DNA from: JBGVSA01 sp049840475
GTDB taxonomy: Bacteria > Pseudomonadota > Gammaproteobacteria > Burkholderiales > Rhodocyclaceae
Reading direction: 5' to 3'
Assembly: GCA_049840475.1 (NCBI GenBank)
Contig: JASGKX010000001.1
Location: 372,001-436,000 of the forward strand
Length of the DNA: 64,000 nucleotides
Under the pieces are notes generated by a model, which had not been told where the DNA came from, ran no database searches, and saw only the letters and a list, made by a program, of their open reading frames with translations. The translations under genes were made by a program, and so were the position numbers. This document shows, one piece after another, positions 35,086 to 44,079 of the stretch. Position 1 is the first letter of the stretch, and every line of letters starts with the position of its first letter.

Positions 35086-36964
35086 CGAAATCGGAGCGCG
35101 AGCGCGGAGGATCGATGGGCAGGATGAGAGTCACCGTGCAACCTTCTCCAAGTGTGGACGATACTTCTACGCTGCCGTGATGTGTCATCGCTACACGCTG
35201 AACCATGGCCATGCCAAGTCCGGTGCCGTCCGCCTTTGTCGTAAAGAACGGATCAAAGATGCGGTCCAGATTCTCCGGCGCAATACCGCATCCATCATCA
35301 CGCACCATGACTGCCGCACTCTGGCCCCTGCGCGTCACGAAAATGTCGATCCGCCCACAACCGGATATTGCCTGCACAGCATTGAGCAGCACATTGAGCA
35401 ATGCCTGTTTGATCTGCTCGGCGTCCACCATGATGTGCGACACAGTGTCGTCCACGCGCAGTCGAAAATCGATCCTCAGCCCTTCCTTGCCTGCCTGCGC
35501 AAGCCGTAACGCGTCTCGCGCCAGATCGGCCAGGAGCACGCGCTGAAAGCACGCCTTCGGCGAGCGCGCAAATGTCAGCAGTTCCTGAATGACACGGTTG
35601 ATCGCATCGACTTCCTTCAGGATGATCGGCAGGTATTCCCGCCACTCGTCGGGGTCGTCCGCCCGCTGTAGATACTGGCCGAATCCTCGTATCGCCGTCA
35701 GAGGATTGCGCATCTCGTGCGCCACACCCGCCATCAGTTCGCCAAGTGTGGCCAAGCGCTCCGCGTGGGCCACCCGCTTTGCCATCTCGTATTCGTATGT
35801 GATGTCCTGAAACACGACGACCGCCCCCAGCACGGTGCCGTCCCCATCCTTGAGTGGATTGGTGCTGCAACGAACGCGCAACATGCCGCGCGGTGCTGGA
35901 TAGTCGGTCTCGACCATGAGATGACCACGGCCTGTGTGCAGCGTGTCGAGCAGGGGGCTGCGGAAGGATGAGGTCGCGCGAAACATGTCAGCGTACGCCC
36001 GCCCAACGGTATCTGCGCGGGTAAAGCCCGTCATGCGCAGGGCGGCCGGGTTGATGGTCATCACCACACCGTGCGTGTTGACCGTGATGATGGCGTCGGC
36101 GGTCGAGTCCAGAATGTTGTCACTGAAAGTCAGCGCATCGTGCAGCGATACGGCCATGGCATTGATCTCGGCACTGATTTCGCCAAACTCGCCTCGCAAT
36201 GGGGGTATGCGCTGGTGCCAGTCGTAGCGTAAGCGCCGTACCCCCTCTTTGATGCAGTCCACCTGGCGTGCAACACGATTAGAGAAAAAAGTGATGAATG
36301 TCCCGCACGCCGCGAGCGCAGCCAGCATGATGAGCAAGATGCCGCCATCCAGCACTCGCATCTCGCGCTGAACGTCGTCAGTCAGCTCATTGGCCCAGAT
36401 GTAGCCCTCGACACGCCCATCACGGACAATCGGCAACATGGCGTTCATGATGTTGCCTCGTACCTGCCTGCCGGACTCGACTGCGGCCCGCCCTGTATCC
36501 ATGACTTTGCGGCCGGGATGGTCGGGCGCGATGCTCAGACCGACTCGGTCTGCATATGCCGCGCTGGGGCCGTAGGTCACGATGGCATCGAGGCTTCTGT
36601 TGTAGTAGCCCGCGCCCGTGCCGGCATAGGCGCTGGCAATGCGGTCGGTGGCTGTGCCAAGTACAGCATTCAAAGTGCGTATCTGCTGGTCCCGCCCATG
36701 ACTGCTCGCACCGCGAGCATTCAGGATGGCATCGAAACCGTCACCCAGCTCGGCATTGAGCAAGCGCGCGATACCGAACAATTTGCGCTGTTTTTCCTCC
36801 AGCAACGCTGTGCGCCCCATGCGGTCAGCCATGAAACCTAGCGCCAGAATCGACACGCAGACGACGATTGCGGTGAGTACCAGCATGCGCATGCGCAGCG
36901 TCTGCGGCGCCATGGCATCCAACCGTTGGAAAATGCGCAGTCCCCATGCCGGCGATGACTTCAT
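35078..36964 (-). CDS. atoS: Membrane sensor histidine kinase (AtoS-like)
   Basis: A 628-residue kinase: membrane helix at about residues 26-46, a periplasmic sensor domain of about 160 residues, second membrane helix (GGILLIMLAALAACGTFITFF), HAMP-like linker, PAS domain (ILDSTADAIITVN), phospho-acceptor His in LMAGVAHEMRNPLTAIRGFGQYL (about residue 416) and an ATPase domain with VRDDGCGIAPENLDRIFDPFFTTKADGTGLGMAM. I chose ATG 36964, with AGGAG 8 bases upstream. It overlaps the regulator gene by 8 bases. Position after atoDAEB suggests it senses acetoacetate or short-chain fatty acids, by analogy with E. coli AtoS. Confidence 0.9.
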   Translation of the reverse strand: MKSSPAWGLRIFQRLDAMAPQTLRMRMLVLTAIVVCVSILALGFMADRMGRTALLEEKQRKLFGIARLLNAELGDGFDAILNARGASSHGRDQQIRTLNAVLGTATDRIASAYAGTGAGYYNRSLDAIVTYGPSAAYADRVGLSIAPDHPGRKVMDTGRAAVESGRQVRGNIMNAMLPIVRDGRVEGYIWANELTDDVQREMRVLDGGILLIMLAALAACGTFITFFSNRVARQVDCIKEGVRRLRYDWHQRIPPLRGEFGEISAEINAMAVSLHDALTFSDNILDSTADAIITVNTHGVVMTINPAALRMTGFTRADTVGRAYADMFRATSSFRSPLLDTLHTGRGHLMVETDYPAPRGMLRVRCSTNPLKDGDGTVLGAVVVFQDITYEYEMAKRVAHAERLATLGELMAGVAHEMRNPLTAIRGFGQYLQRADDPDEWREYLPIILKEVDAINRVIQELLTFARSPKACFQRVLLADLARDALRLAQAGKEGLRIDFRLRVDDTVSHIMVDAEQIKQALLNVLLNAVQAISGCGRIDIFVTRRGQSAAVMVRDDGCGIAPENLDRIFDPFFTTKADGTGLGMAMVQRVAMTHHGSVEVSSTLGEGCTVTLILPIDPPRSRSDFDD

Positions 36965-37052
36965 CGCTCCGACTCCTCTTTTTCCCCGCATCCGACCAAT
37001 TGGACATAGCGCGGGCCACTCGGCGATGGCGGCCCGCGGATCGACGCCCCGG

Positions 37053-38231
37053 TTACATACGCTCGACGATCATCGCAACACCCTGACCGCCGCCAACACA
37101 GAGCGTCGCCAGCCCCAGGCTCTTGTCACGCGCAGCCAGCGCATGCAGCAAAGTCACCAGAATGCGGGCACCCGACGCCCCGACAGGATGACCGAGGGCG
37201 ATCGCTCCGCCATTGACGTTTGTCTTCTCCGGCGCAAAGCCAAGCTCGCGTCCGACGGCGAGGAACTGCGCCGCGAATGCCTCATTGGCTTCGACCAGAT
37301 CAATGTCCGATAGCTGCAAGCCGGCACGTTCGAGCGCTTTGCGCGTTGCGGGTACCGGGCCAATGCCCATGTAAGCGGGCGAGACGCCGGACGCCGCATA
37401 TGACCGGATGCGAGCCAGCGGCCGCAACCCAAGCGCCTGAGCGCGCGCGCGGCTGGTGACAATGACCGCGGCAGCGCCGTCGTTGATCCCCGACGCATTG
37501 CCTGCCGTCACGGAGCCGTCCTTCTTGAATGCAGGGCGCAGACGCGCCAGGTCATCGGCGGTAACGCCAATACGCGGGAATTCGTCGGTGGTGAAGACAA
37601 TGTCCGCCTTCTTGTGCTTGACCGTGATAGGGGCAATCTCGGCCTCGAAGGCGCCATCTGCAATAGCTGTCGCAGCCTTGCGTTGCGATTCCAACGCCAC
37701 GGCATCCTGATCGGCCCGCGAAACCCCATAGCGCTCGGCGACGTTCTCCGCCGTGACGCCCATGTGGTAATCGTTGAATGCGCAGGTCAGCGCATCGTGG
37801 ACCATGCTGTCCACCACCACGCCGTTACCCATGCGGTAGCCGGTGCGAGCTTTATCCAGCAGATACGGGGCGTTGCTCATGCTTTCCATACCGCCAGCGA
37901 TAACCACGCCAGCATCGCCCGCAGCGACGGATTGCGCGGCCATGATCACTGCGCGCAACCCCGAGCCGCACAGCTTGTTGATAGTGAGCGAAGGCACCTC
38001 CTCAGGTACGCCGCCCCACATCGCGGCCTGCCTGGCCGGGTTCTGCGCCATGCCTGCCTGGAGGATGCAGCCAAGCATGACCTCGTCCACATCCTTGCCC
38101 TCCACATTGGCGCGCGCCAGCGCCTCCTTGACGACGTGGGCACCCAACTGCGACGCCGACAATCCGGCTAGTGCGCCACCAAAGCTCCCAATGGCCGTAC
38201 GGACGGCGCTTGCTATGACAATGTCGTTCAT
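37053..38231 (-). CDS. atoB: Acetyl-CoA acetyltransferase (thiolase)
   Basis: A 392-residue biosynthetic/degradative thiolase that cleaves acetoacetyl-CoA to two acetyl-CoA. Catalytic residues are visible: Cys in NKLCGSGLRAV (about residue 88), His in GHPVGASGARI and Cys in LCVGGGQGVAMI. I place the start at ATG 38231 (MNDIVIASAVRTAIG), the normal thiolase start; the frame is open to 38636 only because of the adjacent sequence. It lies after atoE and before the sensor kinase, completing the acetoacetate pathway. Confidence 0.95.
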   Translation of the reverse strand: MNDIVIASAVRTAIGSFGGALAGLSASQLGAHVVKEALARANVEGKDVDEVMLGCILQAGMAQNPARQAAMWGGVPEEVPSLTINKLCGSGLRAVIMAAQSVAAGDAGVVIAGGMESMSNAPYLLDKARTGYRMGNGVVVDSMVHDALTCAFNDYHMGVTAENVAERYGVSRADQDAVALESQRKAATAIADGAFEAEIAPITVKHKKADIVFTTDEFPRIGVTADDLARLRPAFKKDGSVTAGNASGINDGAAAVIVTSRARAQALGLRPLARIRSYAASGVSPAYMGIGPVPATRKALERAGLQLSDIDLVEANEAFAAQFLAVGRELGFAPEKTNVNGGAIALGHPVGASGARILVTLLHALAARDKSLGLATLCVGGGQGVAMIVERM

Positions 38232-38262
38232 TTTATTCAATTCTCCTGATTGCATTACATGT

Positions 38263-38290
38263 AACGCGGGGGACTGATCGCCCCCGCGTT
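38263..38290 (-). other. Strong intercistronic stem-loop between atoE and atoB
   Basis: AACGCGGGGG and CCCCCGCGTT form a perfect 10-bp stem around an 8-base loop. No T run follows on the minus strand, so it is not an ordinary terminator. It could protect or process the ato mRNA, or reduce expression of atoB relative to atoE. Confidence 0.5.
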
Positions 38291-38305
38291 CGCCAGATAT
38301 GAGTG

Positions 38306-39631
38306 TTAGAAAACGGCAAGCCCGACGACGAATATCGCGCCCGAGAAGAGGAGTGCCGTAACGCAGTAGCCCATGATGTCGCGCACCCCCAGGCCCGCGA
38401 TTGCCAGCGCCGGGAGCGCCCAGAACGGCTGCGCCATGTTCATCCACGCCTCGCCATAGGCGATTGCCATGGCCGAGCGCCCTAGATCCGCGCCAAGAGC
38501 CTGCGCGGCGGGCATGACAAATGGACCTTGCACGACCCAGTGCCCGCCTCCCGACGGAACCGCAAAATTGATCAGTGCCGAGCTGAAGAAGGTGAGGATA
38601 GGAAAGGTCTCCTTCGTCGCGATGTCGATAAACCACTTAGTGATTTCGCCACCGAGACCGGAGTGCTCCATCATGAGCTGAATGCCTGCATAAAATGGGA
38701 ACTGCACGAGAATGCCGGCCGTGCTGCGCGCGCCCGCGCTGATGGCCCGCATATATGCCATCGGGGTTTTGTGCAGCAGGATGCCTACGGTCATGAAGAT
38801 CAGGTTGACCGTGTTGATGGTGATGTTCAGACCCTTCTCGTGGAAGTACATCACCAGGTAGGCGATACCCAGAGCGCCAACGATCCAGGCCAGCAAGCGT
38901 GACTCTTCCATGCGTTCTGCAAGCGGTGCATCTGGTGCCAGCTTCTTCTGAAAGTCTGGCTCTTCCTGCAGCAGCTTCGGGTCAACCGACACCACATCAC
39001 CGGGAGCCGGCATCATCATGCGGGTTACGAACGGCATGATGACAATGAGTGCTACGGTGATGAAGACGTTGTACGGCGTCAGCAGTGTGTCAGCCACCGG
39101 GATGAGGCCGACTGTCTTTTCCATTGGATTGCCGGGTGTCGCCGCCAGCAGCGCCACGGATGACGACAGCCCGCCGTGCCACGTCAAGAAACCGATGTAT
39201 GCACTGGCAATCAGCAAACGATAATCAGAACCCTGAACACGCCGCGCAACTTCGCGCGCGAACATGGCGCCAACGATCAGACCAAAGCCCCAGTTGAGCG
39301 TGCACGCCACAGAGCCGGCGAAGGTCACAAGCATGACGCCCTGTGCCGGCGACTTCGCGATCGAAGCCGTTGCACGCAAGAAGCTCTTGACGGGCCCTGA
39401 ACTGGCTAACGCGTGGCCGGTTACGACTACCAATGCCATCTGCATCGAGAAGCCGAGCAGATTCCAGAAACCGCCGCCCCACATGTTGACCAGCGCGACG
39501 GGGTGATTCCCCGGCACGATGGCCCACGCGGCAATGAACGTCGCAATGGTCAGAAGAATGGCGAAGACCAACGGGTCGGGCAGGTAACGGCTGACGAACC
39601 ACGTCAGCGTGCGAGATATTCTTGCAATCAT
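38306..39631 (-). CDS. atoE: Short-chain fatty acid transporter
   Basis: A 441-residue inner-membrane protein with about 11-12 hydrophobic segments, matching the AtoE short-chain fatty acid transporter family: MGGGFWNLLGFSMQMALVVVTGHALASS near residue 50, SYIGFLTWHGGLSSSVALLAATPGNPME-like region and ALINFAVPSGGGHWVVQGPFVMPAA near residue 360. It should import acetoacetate, butyrate or similar acids for the adjacent CoA-transferase and thiolase. It starts 9 bases after the atoA stop. Confidence 0.94.
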   Translation of the reverse strand: MIARISRTLTWFVSRYLPDPLVFAILLTIATFIAAWAIVPGNHPVALVNMWGGGFWNLLGFSMQMALVVVTGHALASSGPVKSFLRATASIAKSPAQGVMLVTFAGSVACTLNWGFGLIVGAMFAREVARRVQGSDYRLLIASAYIGFLTWHGGLSSSVALLAATPGNPMEKTVGLIPVADTLLTPYNVFITVALIVIMPFVTRMMMPAPGDVVSVDPKLLQEEPDFQKKLAPDAPLAERMEESRLLAWIVGALGIAYLVMYFHEKGLNITINTVNLIFMTVGILLHKTPMAYMRAISAGARSTAGILVQFPFYAGIQLMMEHSGLGGEITKWFIDIATKETFPILTFFSSALINFAVPSGGGHWVVQGPFVMPAAQALGADLGRSAMAIAYGEAWMNMAQPFWALPALAIAGLGVRDIMGYCVTALLFSGAIFVVGLAVF

Positions 39632-39640
39632 ATCGTCACC

Positions 39641-40291
39641 TCACGCGCCAAGCGGCATGGTTCTGAGCTGGGGCGAGACCTCGAAGACGGCCTCGGTACG
39701 CTGACGCACGGTTTCCAGCTCCGCCCCTGGCGCCAACTCAGTCAGCACCATCGCCCTCTTCTCGAATACAAACACTGCCAGTTCAGTGACGATCATCGAC
39801 ACGCGTCCGACTGCGGTCAGGGGCAGCGAACATTGGCGCAGTATCTTCGCCGCACCGTCCTTAGCACAGTGCTCCATTGCCACGATAACCTTGCGTGCTC
39901 CGACGACCAGATCCATCGCGCCGCCCATGCCTGGCACCATCTTTCCAGGCACCATCCAGTTGGCCAGATCAGCCTTTTCGTCGACCTGCAGACCGCCAAG
40001 CACGCAGGCGTCCACATGCCCGCCTCGGATAAGCGCGAACGAGAAGGCGCTATCGAACATGGCGGCGCCGGGGACGATGCCGCACGGCTGGCCACCGGCA
40101 TTGGCGACATCGGGGTCTGCGCTCGTCACAGGGCCAAGACCGAGGAAGCCGTTCTCCGATTGCAGCGTGATCGCCATGCCCGGGGGCAGATAGTTGGCAA
40201 CCATGGTCGGAAGACCGATGCCGAGATTCACGATGTCGCCATCGTTGAGTTCCAGCGCCACGCGACGCGCAATGAGTTCCTTGGGGTTCAT
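39641..40291 (-). CDS. atoA: Acetate CoA-/acetoacetate CoA-transferase subunit beta
   Basis: A 216-residue CoA-transferase beta subunit. The catalytic glutamate lies in the SENGFLGLGP motif, preceded by VNLGIGLPTMVANYLPPGM, both diagnostic. With the alpha subunit it moves CoA from acetyl-CoA to acetoacetate or other short-chain acids. It begins one base after the alpha-subunit stop, so the two are made together. Confidence 0.95.
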   Translation of the reverse strand: MNPKELIARRVALELNDGDIVNLGIGLPTMVANYLPPGMAITLQSENGFLGLGPVTSADPDVANAGGQPCGIVPGAAMFDSAFSFALIRGGHVDACVLGGLQVDEKADLANWMVPGKMVPGMGGAMDLVVGARKVIVAMEHCAKDGAAKILRQCSLPLTAVGRVSMIVTELAVFVFEKRAMVLTELAPGAELETVRQRTEAVFEVSPQLRTMPLGA

Positions 40292-40292
40292 G

Positions 40293-40952
40293 TCACTTGT
40301 CCTCTTTTAGAATCACGCCATCCACGAGAGCCGCCGGCGTCATGACGAGATCAGGATCGATCCCTCCGATGTCGACCATGTGCTCGACTTCGGCGAAAAC
40401 CGTGTTCGCCGCCAGTGCCATGACAGGATTGAAGTTGCGAGTGGTCAGTCGGTACTGGAGGTTGCCGGCACGATCAGCCTTCCAGGCGCCGAGGATCGCC
40501 AGATCCGCGCGCAGCGGCAGTTCCAGCAAGTAGTCGCTGCCGTTCACGGTCAGTCGCTGCTTGCCGTCCTCAACGACGGTCCCCAGGCCAGTGGGCGTCA
40601 ATACCCCACCAAGGCCCGCACCGCCTGCGCGGATGCGTTCGATGAGCGTGCCCTGAGGAACCAGTTCAACCTTGACTTCGCCAGCCATCATCTGGCGCCC
40701 CGTCTCGGGGTTCAGGCCGATGTGCGAGGCAATCACTTGCTTGACGCGTTTCTGAACGATCAACGGCCCCAAGCCCGTTTCAGGCAAAGCCGTATCGTTG
40801 GCGATGATGGTCAGGTCACCGACACCTGCATCGAGAATTTCCGAGATCAGGCCACATGGTGTACCTACCCCCATGAACCCGCCAATCATGATGCTCATGC
40901 CGTCGTGCAACTGCGCGCGAAACGACGATAAGCTCGTCTGCTTGTCTTTCAC
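40293..40952 (-). CDS. atoD: Acetate CoA-/acetoacetate CoA-transferase subunit alpha
   Basis: A 219-residue alpha subunit, the first gene of the atoDAEB operon. The glycine loop MIGGFMGVGTPCGLI and the GTLIERIRAGGAGLGGVLTPTG stretch (the latter giving the CoA-transferase family I signature) are clear. I start it at GTG 40952 because GGAGGA lies 5 bases upstream and the length then equals E. coli AtoD; the frame is open to 41156 but that part covers the promoter. A sigma54 promoter lies about 47 bases upstream. Confidence 0.94.
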   Translation of the reverse strand: MKDKQTSLSSFRAQLHDGMSIMIGGFMGVGTPCGLISEILDAGVGDLTIIANDTALPETGLGPLIVQKRVKQVIASHIGLNPETGRQMMAGEVKVELVPQGTLIERIRAGGAGLGGVLTPTGLGTVVEDGKQRLTVNGSDYLLELPLRADLAILGAWKADRAGNLQYRLTTRNFNPVMALAANTVFAEVEHMVDIGGIDPDLVMTPAALVDGVILKEDK

Positions 40953-40998
40953 TTTTCTCCTCCGTGCAAAATTCGCCTTGATGGCGACATGCCCCTTT

Positions 40999-41014
40999 TG
41001 CAGAAAATGGGCCA
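40999..41014 (-). promoter_or_regulatory. Sigma54 promoter of the ato operon
   Basis: On the minus strand TGGCCCATTTTCTGCA matches TGGCACGNNNNTTGCA at all but three defined positions, with the invariant GG and GC exactly 10 bases apart. Predicted start of transcription is near 40988, about 36 bases before the atoD start codon. Confidence 0.75.
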
Positions 41015-41124
41015 GCGGGGTCGCCTTGGATCGCACGAACGAGAAAGCGCTTGCCACGCGGCGTTTCCATTTCCGCGACAATTTATTTGTCATGCTATTT
41101 GTGAGGTCATCGGAAGAGAAATGA

Positions 41125-41163
41125 GTGCAAGTGCTTGCACCCGACGGTGCAAGCACTTTCCAC
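41125..41163 (-). promoter_or_regulatory. Two upstream palindromes, candidate AtoC enhancer
   Basis: GTGCAAGTGCTTGCAC (41125-41140; 7-bp arms) and GTGCAAGCACTTTCCAC (41147-41163; an imperfect palindrome, GGTG/CACC outer arms) share the half-site GTGCAAG and have centres about 22 bases apart, two helical turns. They lie about 145 and 165 bases upstream of the predicted ato transcription start, a usual distance for a sigma54 activator. Confidence 0.6.
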
Positions 41164-41229
41164 CAACGGGTGCGAAATCAGCGACGCGATGCAACAATAC
41201 GTCCTTGAATCGCAACTCATTCATGCCAT

Positions 41230-42120
41230 ATGAATAGACCATCCATAGGCATCACCTTCGCCTCGCTCGGCGCACTCGGTTTCTCGTTCAAGGCTGTCTT
41301 CATCAAGGCAGCCTATGTATATGGTGTGGACGCCGAAACCTTGCTTGCACTGCGCATGGGTTACGCGCTGCCGTTCTTCGTCGTGATGGGTTTTGTTGTG
41401 GCGCACCGGCAGCCGATGAATCTGGCGCGGGGAGACTGGGGCATGCTGGTCGTGCTGGGTGTGCTGGGCTATTACCTGGCGAGCTACCTGGACTTCCTCG
41501 GCCTGCAGCACATTTCCGCGGCGCTCGAACGACTGATCCTGTTTCTGTATCCGACTTTCGTGCTCTTCCTGTCGGCAGTGTTTCTAGGCAAGCCGATCAC
41601 GCGAGCGGCCATTCCACCGCTGGCGCTGTGCTACGGCGGCATCGCACTCGCGGTATTCGGCGACGGGCAATCGGTCGGTGGCGGTGGCGGCACCCTGATT
41701 GGTGTCGCGCTGGTGGCGGCCAGCTCGCTTGCGTATGCGATCTACCTGATGCTGTCCGGCCAGATCGTGCGGCGAATCGGGTCGATGCGGGTTACGGCTT
41801 ACGCCACGATGGTGGCCTGTGCGCTGAGCCTCGCCCAGTTCGTGTTGGTCCGACCGATTTCATCGTTGATCCAGCCATGGCAGGTACACGCCCTGAGTAT
41901 CTGCATGGCGATCTTCAGCACGGTACTGCCCATCTGGTTGGTGGCCGAGGCGATCCGCAGGCTCGGTGCGGGCCCGGCGTCAATGGTCGGCTCCCTCGGG
42001 CCGGTGTTCACCATCATCCTGGCCGCTGTGATCCTCGGAGAACACATCAGCCCGTGGCAAATGGCGGGCGCAGCGCTCGTCATCATCGGCGTGAGCCGCG
42101 TTTCGCGTATGAAGGGGTAA
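41230..42120 (+). CDS. EamA/DMT-family transporter
   Basis: A 296-residue inner-membrane protein with about ten helices in two EamA repeats; the first repeat ends in LQHISAALERLILFLYPTFVLFLSAVFLGKPI and the second in GPASMVGSLGPVFTIILAAVILGEHIS, both typical of the family. Members export metabolites such as amino acids or import sugars; no neighbour fixes the substrate. It is divergent from the ato operon, and the palindromes above lie in the shared upstream region. ATG 41230. Confidence 0.88.
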   Translation: MNRPSIGITFASLGALGFSFKAVFIKAAYVYGVDAETLLALRMGYALPFFVVMGFVVAHRQPMNLARGDWGMLVVLGVLGYYLASYLDFLGLQHISAALERLILFLYPTFVLFLSAVFLGKPITRAAIPPLALCYGGIALAVFGDGQSVGGGGGTLIGVALVAASSLAYAIYLMLSGQIVRRIGSMRVTAYATMVACALSLAQFVLVRPISSLIQPWQVHALSICMAIFSTVLPIWLVAEAIRRLGAGPASMVGSLGPVFTIILAAVILGEHISPWQMAGAALVIIGVSRVSRMKG

Positions 42121-42125
42121 CGGAC

Positions 42126-43298
42126 TCAGCCTTCGCGCTGACGCGCACGGCGCGCATAGCCCGACATCCCGACAAGAATCCGCACCAGCGTCAGCGCCAC
42201 CCAACCGGCCAACCGTTCGGCAAGCGGGCGACGACGCCATTCATCGGGGGAGAGTTCGACGCCGCCGTCGGCCATTGCGCGCATCAGGCTTGCCCGCAAT
42301 TGCGATGCAAACGGGCCGTCGCGCACGACAACATTTGCTTCGCGCGCGACCAGCAGACTGAACGGGTCGATATTGCTGGAGCCCACCGTCGCCCAATCGT
42401 CATCCATCACCGCCACCTTGGCGTGCAGAAAGCTCTTGCGGTATTCAACGATGCGCACGCCCGCCTGCATCAAGTGTGGGTAGAGCGCTCGGCAACCGTG
42501 GCGCAGCAGCCAGTATTCCATGTGCCCCTGCAACAGCAGCGTGACGGTTACGCCGCGCCTGGCTGCGTCCACCAACGCATTGCGAAACCGCCGCCCAGGC
42601 AAGAAGTACGCGTTGGCAATGATCATCTCGCGGCGTGCGCGTTGCAGCGCGGTCAGATATGCACCTTCAATATCGTTGCGATGGCGAAAGTTGTCACGCA
42701 ATACCAGCGCCGCGTGTTGATCACCGACCGGCAAGGGTTCGGGAACAGGCAGGCGAACCAGTGACGGGGGTCTGCGGAAATTCGTCCAGCAGAGGCGCTC
42801 CCACAGCTCGCTGGCGGCATGCCAGACCATACCCGCCAACGGCCCGCGTATGGAAACGGAATAGTCGACGCGCGGCGGAATCTGATTCGGCGTGTGCATG
42901 TCGTCGATGATATTGATGCCGCCGATGAAGGCATGCTGACGGTTTACCACCGCCAGTTTGCGGTGCATCCGTCGCAAACGCTGACGGCCCGCCGTGATGC
43001 CGAAATCGCGGTTATAGAGCAGCACCTCGACACCTCCGTTGAGTAGCACGGGCATCGTGTCATGCGCAAAATCGCGCCCGCCGAACGCGTCGACAATCAC
43101 ACGTACGCGCACGCCGCGCGCGGACGCCGCAAGCAGCGCGTCGGTGACCATCGTGCCGCTGTCATCGAGATTGTAGATGTAGCTTTCGAGGTGGATTTCG
43201 TAGCGCGCGACATTGAGCGCAGCGCACAGGGCGGGGAAGAACTCGCCGCCAGACTCCAGTAACTGGAGCACATTGCCGGGCAGGAGGGGCGCCGCCAT
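42126..43298 (-). CDS. clsB: Cardiolipin synthase (ClsB type, phospholipase D family)
   Basis: A 390-residue phospholipase-D-superfamily enzyme that would form cardiolipin from phosphatidylglycerol and a second phospholipid. Two HKD-type motifs are expected. The second, FLHAKVAVMDDDWATVGSSNID, is intact. The first reads MHRKLAVVNRQHAFIGGINIIDD, with Asn where the motif normally has Asp. Hydrophobic sequence near the C-terminus (GWVALTLVRILVGM) suggests membrane attachment. ATG 43298 overlaps the stop of the upstream phosphatase gene by one base (TGATG). This gene pair is common in Burkholderiales. Confidence 0.88.
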   Translation of the reverse strand: MAAPLLPGNVLQLLESGGEFFPALCAALNVARYEIHLESYIYNLDDSGTMVTDALLAASARGVRVRVIVDAFGGRDFAHDTMPVLLNGGVEVLLYNRDFGITAGRQRLRRMHRKLAVVNRQHAFIGGINIIDDMHTPNQIPPRVDYSVSIRGPLAGMVWHAASELWERLCWTNFRRPPSLVRLPVPEPLPVGDQHAALVLRDNFRHRNDIEGAYLTALQRARREMIIANAYFLPGRRFRNALVDAARRGVTVTLLLQGHMEYWLLRHGCRALYPHLMQAGVRIVEYRKSFLHAKVAVMDDDWATVGSSNIDPFSLLVAREANVVVRDGPFASQLRASLMRAMADGGVELSPDEWRRRPLAERLAGWVALTLVRILVGMSGYARRARQREG

Positions 43299-44044
43299 CA
43301 GGACAGGCGAATCTCGGCGGTCAGCGCCGCGTGATCAGAAATTCCCGACCACGGTCGGCCCCAATGCACTTCCGCGCGAGCAACGTCAAAGCCACGCAAA
43401 TAGATACGGTCCAGGCGCAGCATCGGCAGATTGCTGGGAAAGCTGCGCGCCGGCATGCCGACATGCGTAGTAAACGCTTCGCGCAAGCCCAGTCGTTCCA
43501 CCGCCCAATCGGCGGCGCGATTGCGCCAGTCGTTGAAGTCGCCCGCAATGATCAACGGCGCCTTGGCCGGAATCTGCTTTTCGATGTAACTGGCCAGAGC
43601 GGCCAACTGCCGCACGCGCTGCTGCTCAGTGAGCGAGAGATGCACGCAAATGCAATGGATGCTGCTGCGAACGGTAGGCAGTTCGAGTTCGCAATGCAGC
43701 AGGCCACGACGTTCAAGTCGGTGTTGCGTCACGTCGTGATTGTCGGCGGCGACGATGCGATAGCGCGACAGCACCGCGTTGCCATGGTGCCCATGACCGT
43801 AGGCGGCGTTGCCGCCGTACGCGGCCTGCCATCTGGCGCCAGCGAGGAACTCATACTGCGGCTCGCTCGGCCAGTCGGCATGACGGCGGGCATGCCGCAG
43901 ATGCATGCCCTGCACTTCCTGCAGAAAGACAACATCCGGGTCGAGCACACGCAGGCGATCGCGCAGTTCGTGGATCACCATGCGCCGGTTGAACTGCGAG
44001 AAGCCCTTATGGATGTTGTAGGTGCAAATGCGCAGCTTGTGCAT
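43298..44044 (-). CDS. Endonuclease/exonuclease/phosphatase family protein
   Basis: A 248-residue protein with the EEP-fold motifs: TYNIHKGFS near residue 8, catalytic Glu in VVFLQEVQGMH, ICVHLSLTEQQR, GDFNDWRNRA and the C-terminal SDHAALTAEI. The fold includes DNases and sphingomyelin- or inositol-phosphate phosphatases. Translational coupling with a cardiolipin synthase suggests a phospholipid-related phosphodiesterase, which is inference. Confidence 0.9.
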   Translation of the reverse strand: MHKLRICTYNIHKGFSQFNRRMVIHELRDRLRVLDPDVVFLQEVQGMHLRHARRHADWPSEPQYEFLAGARWQAAYGGNAAYGHGHHGNAVLSRYRIVAADNHDVTQHRLERRGLLHCELELPTVRSSIHCICVHLSLTEQQRVRQLAALASYIEKQIPAKAPLIIAGDFNDWRNRAADWAVERLGLREAFTTHVGMPARSFPSNLPMLRLDRIYLRGFDVARAEVHWGRPWSGISDHAALTAEIRLS

Positions 44045-44079
44045 GTATGCCGACTGGATTTCTCCGGCTAGGGGACGGT

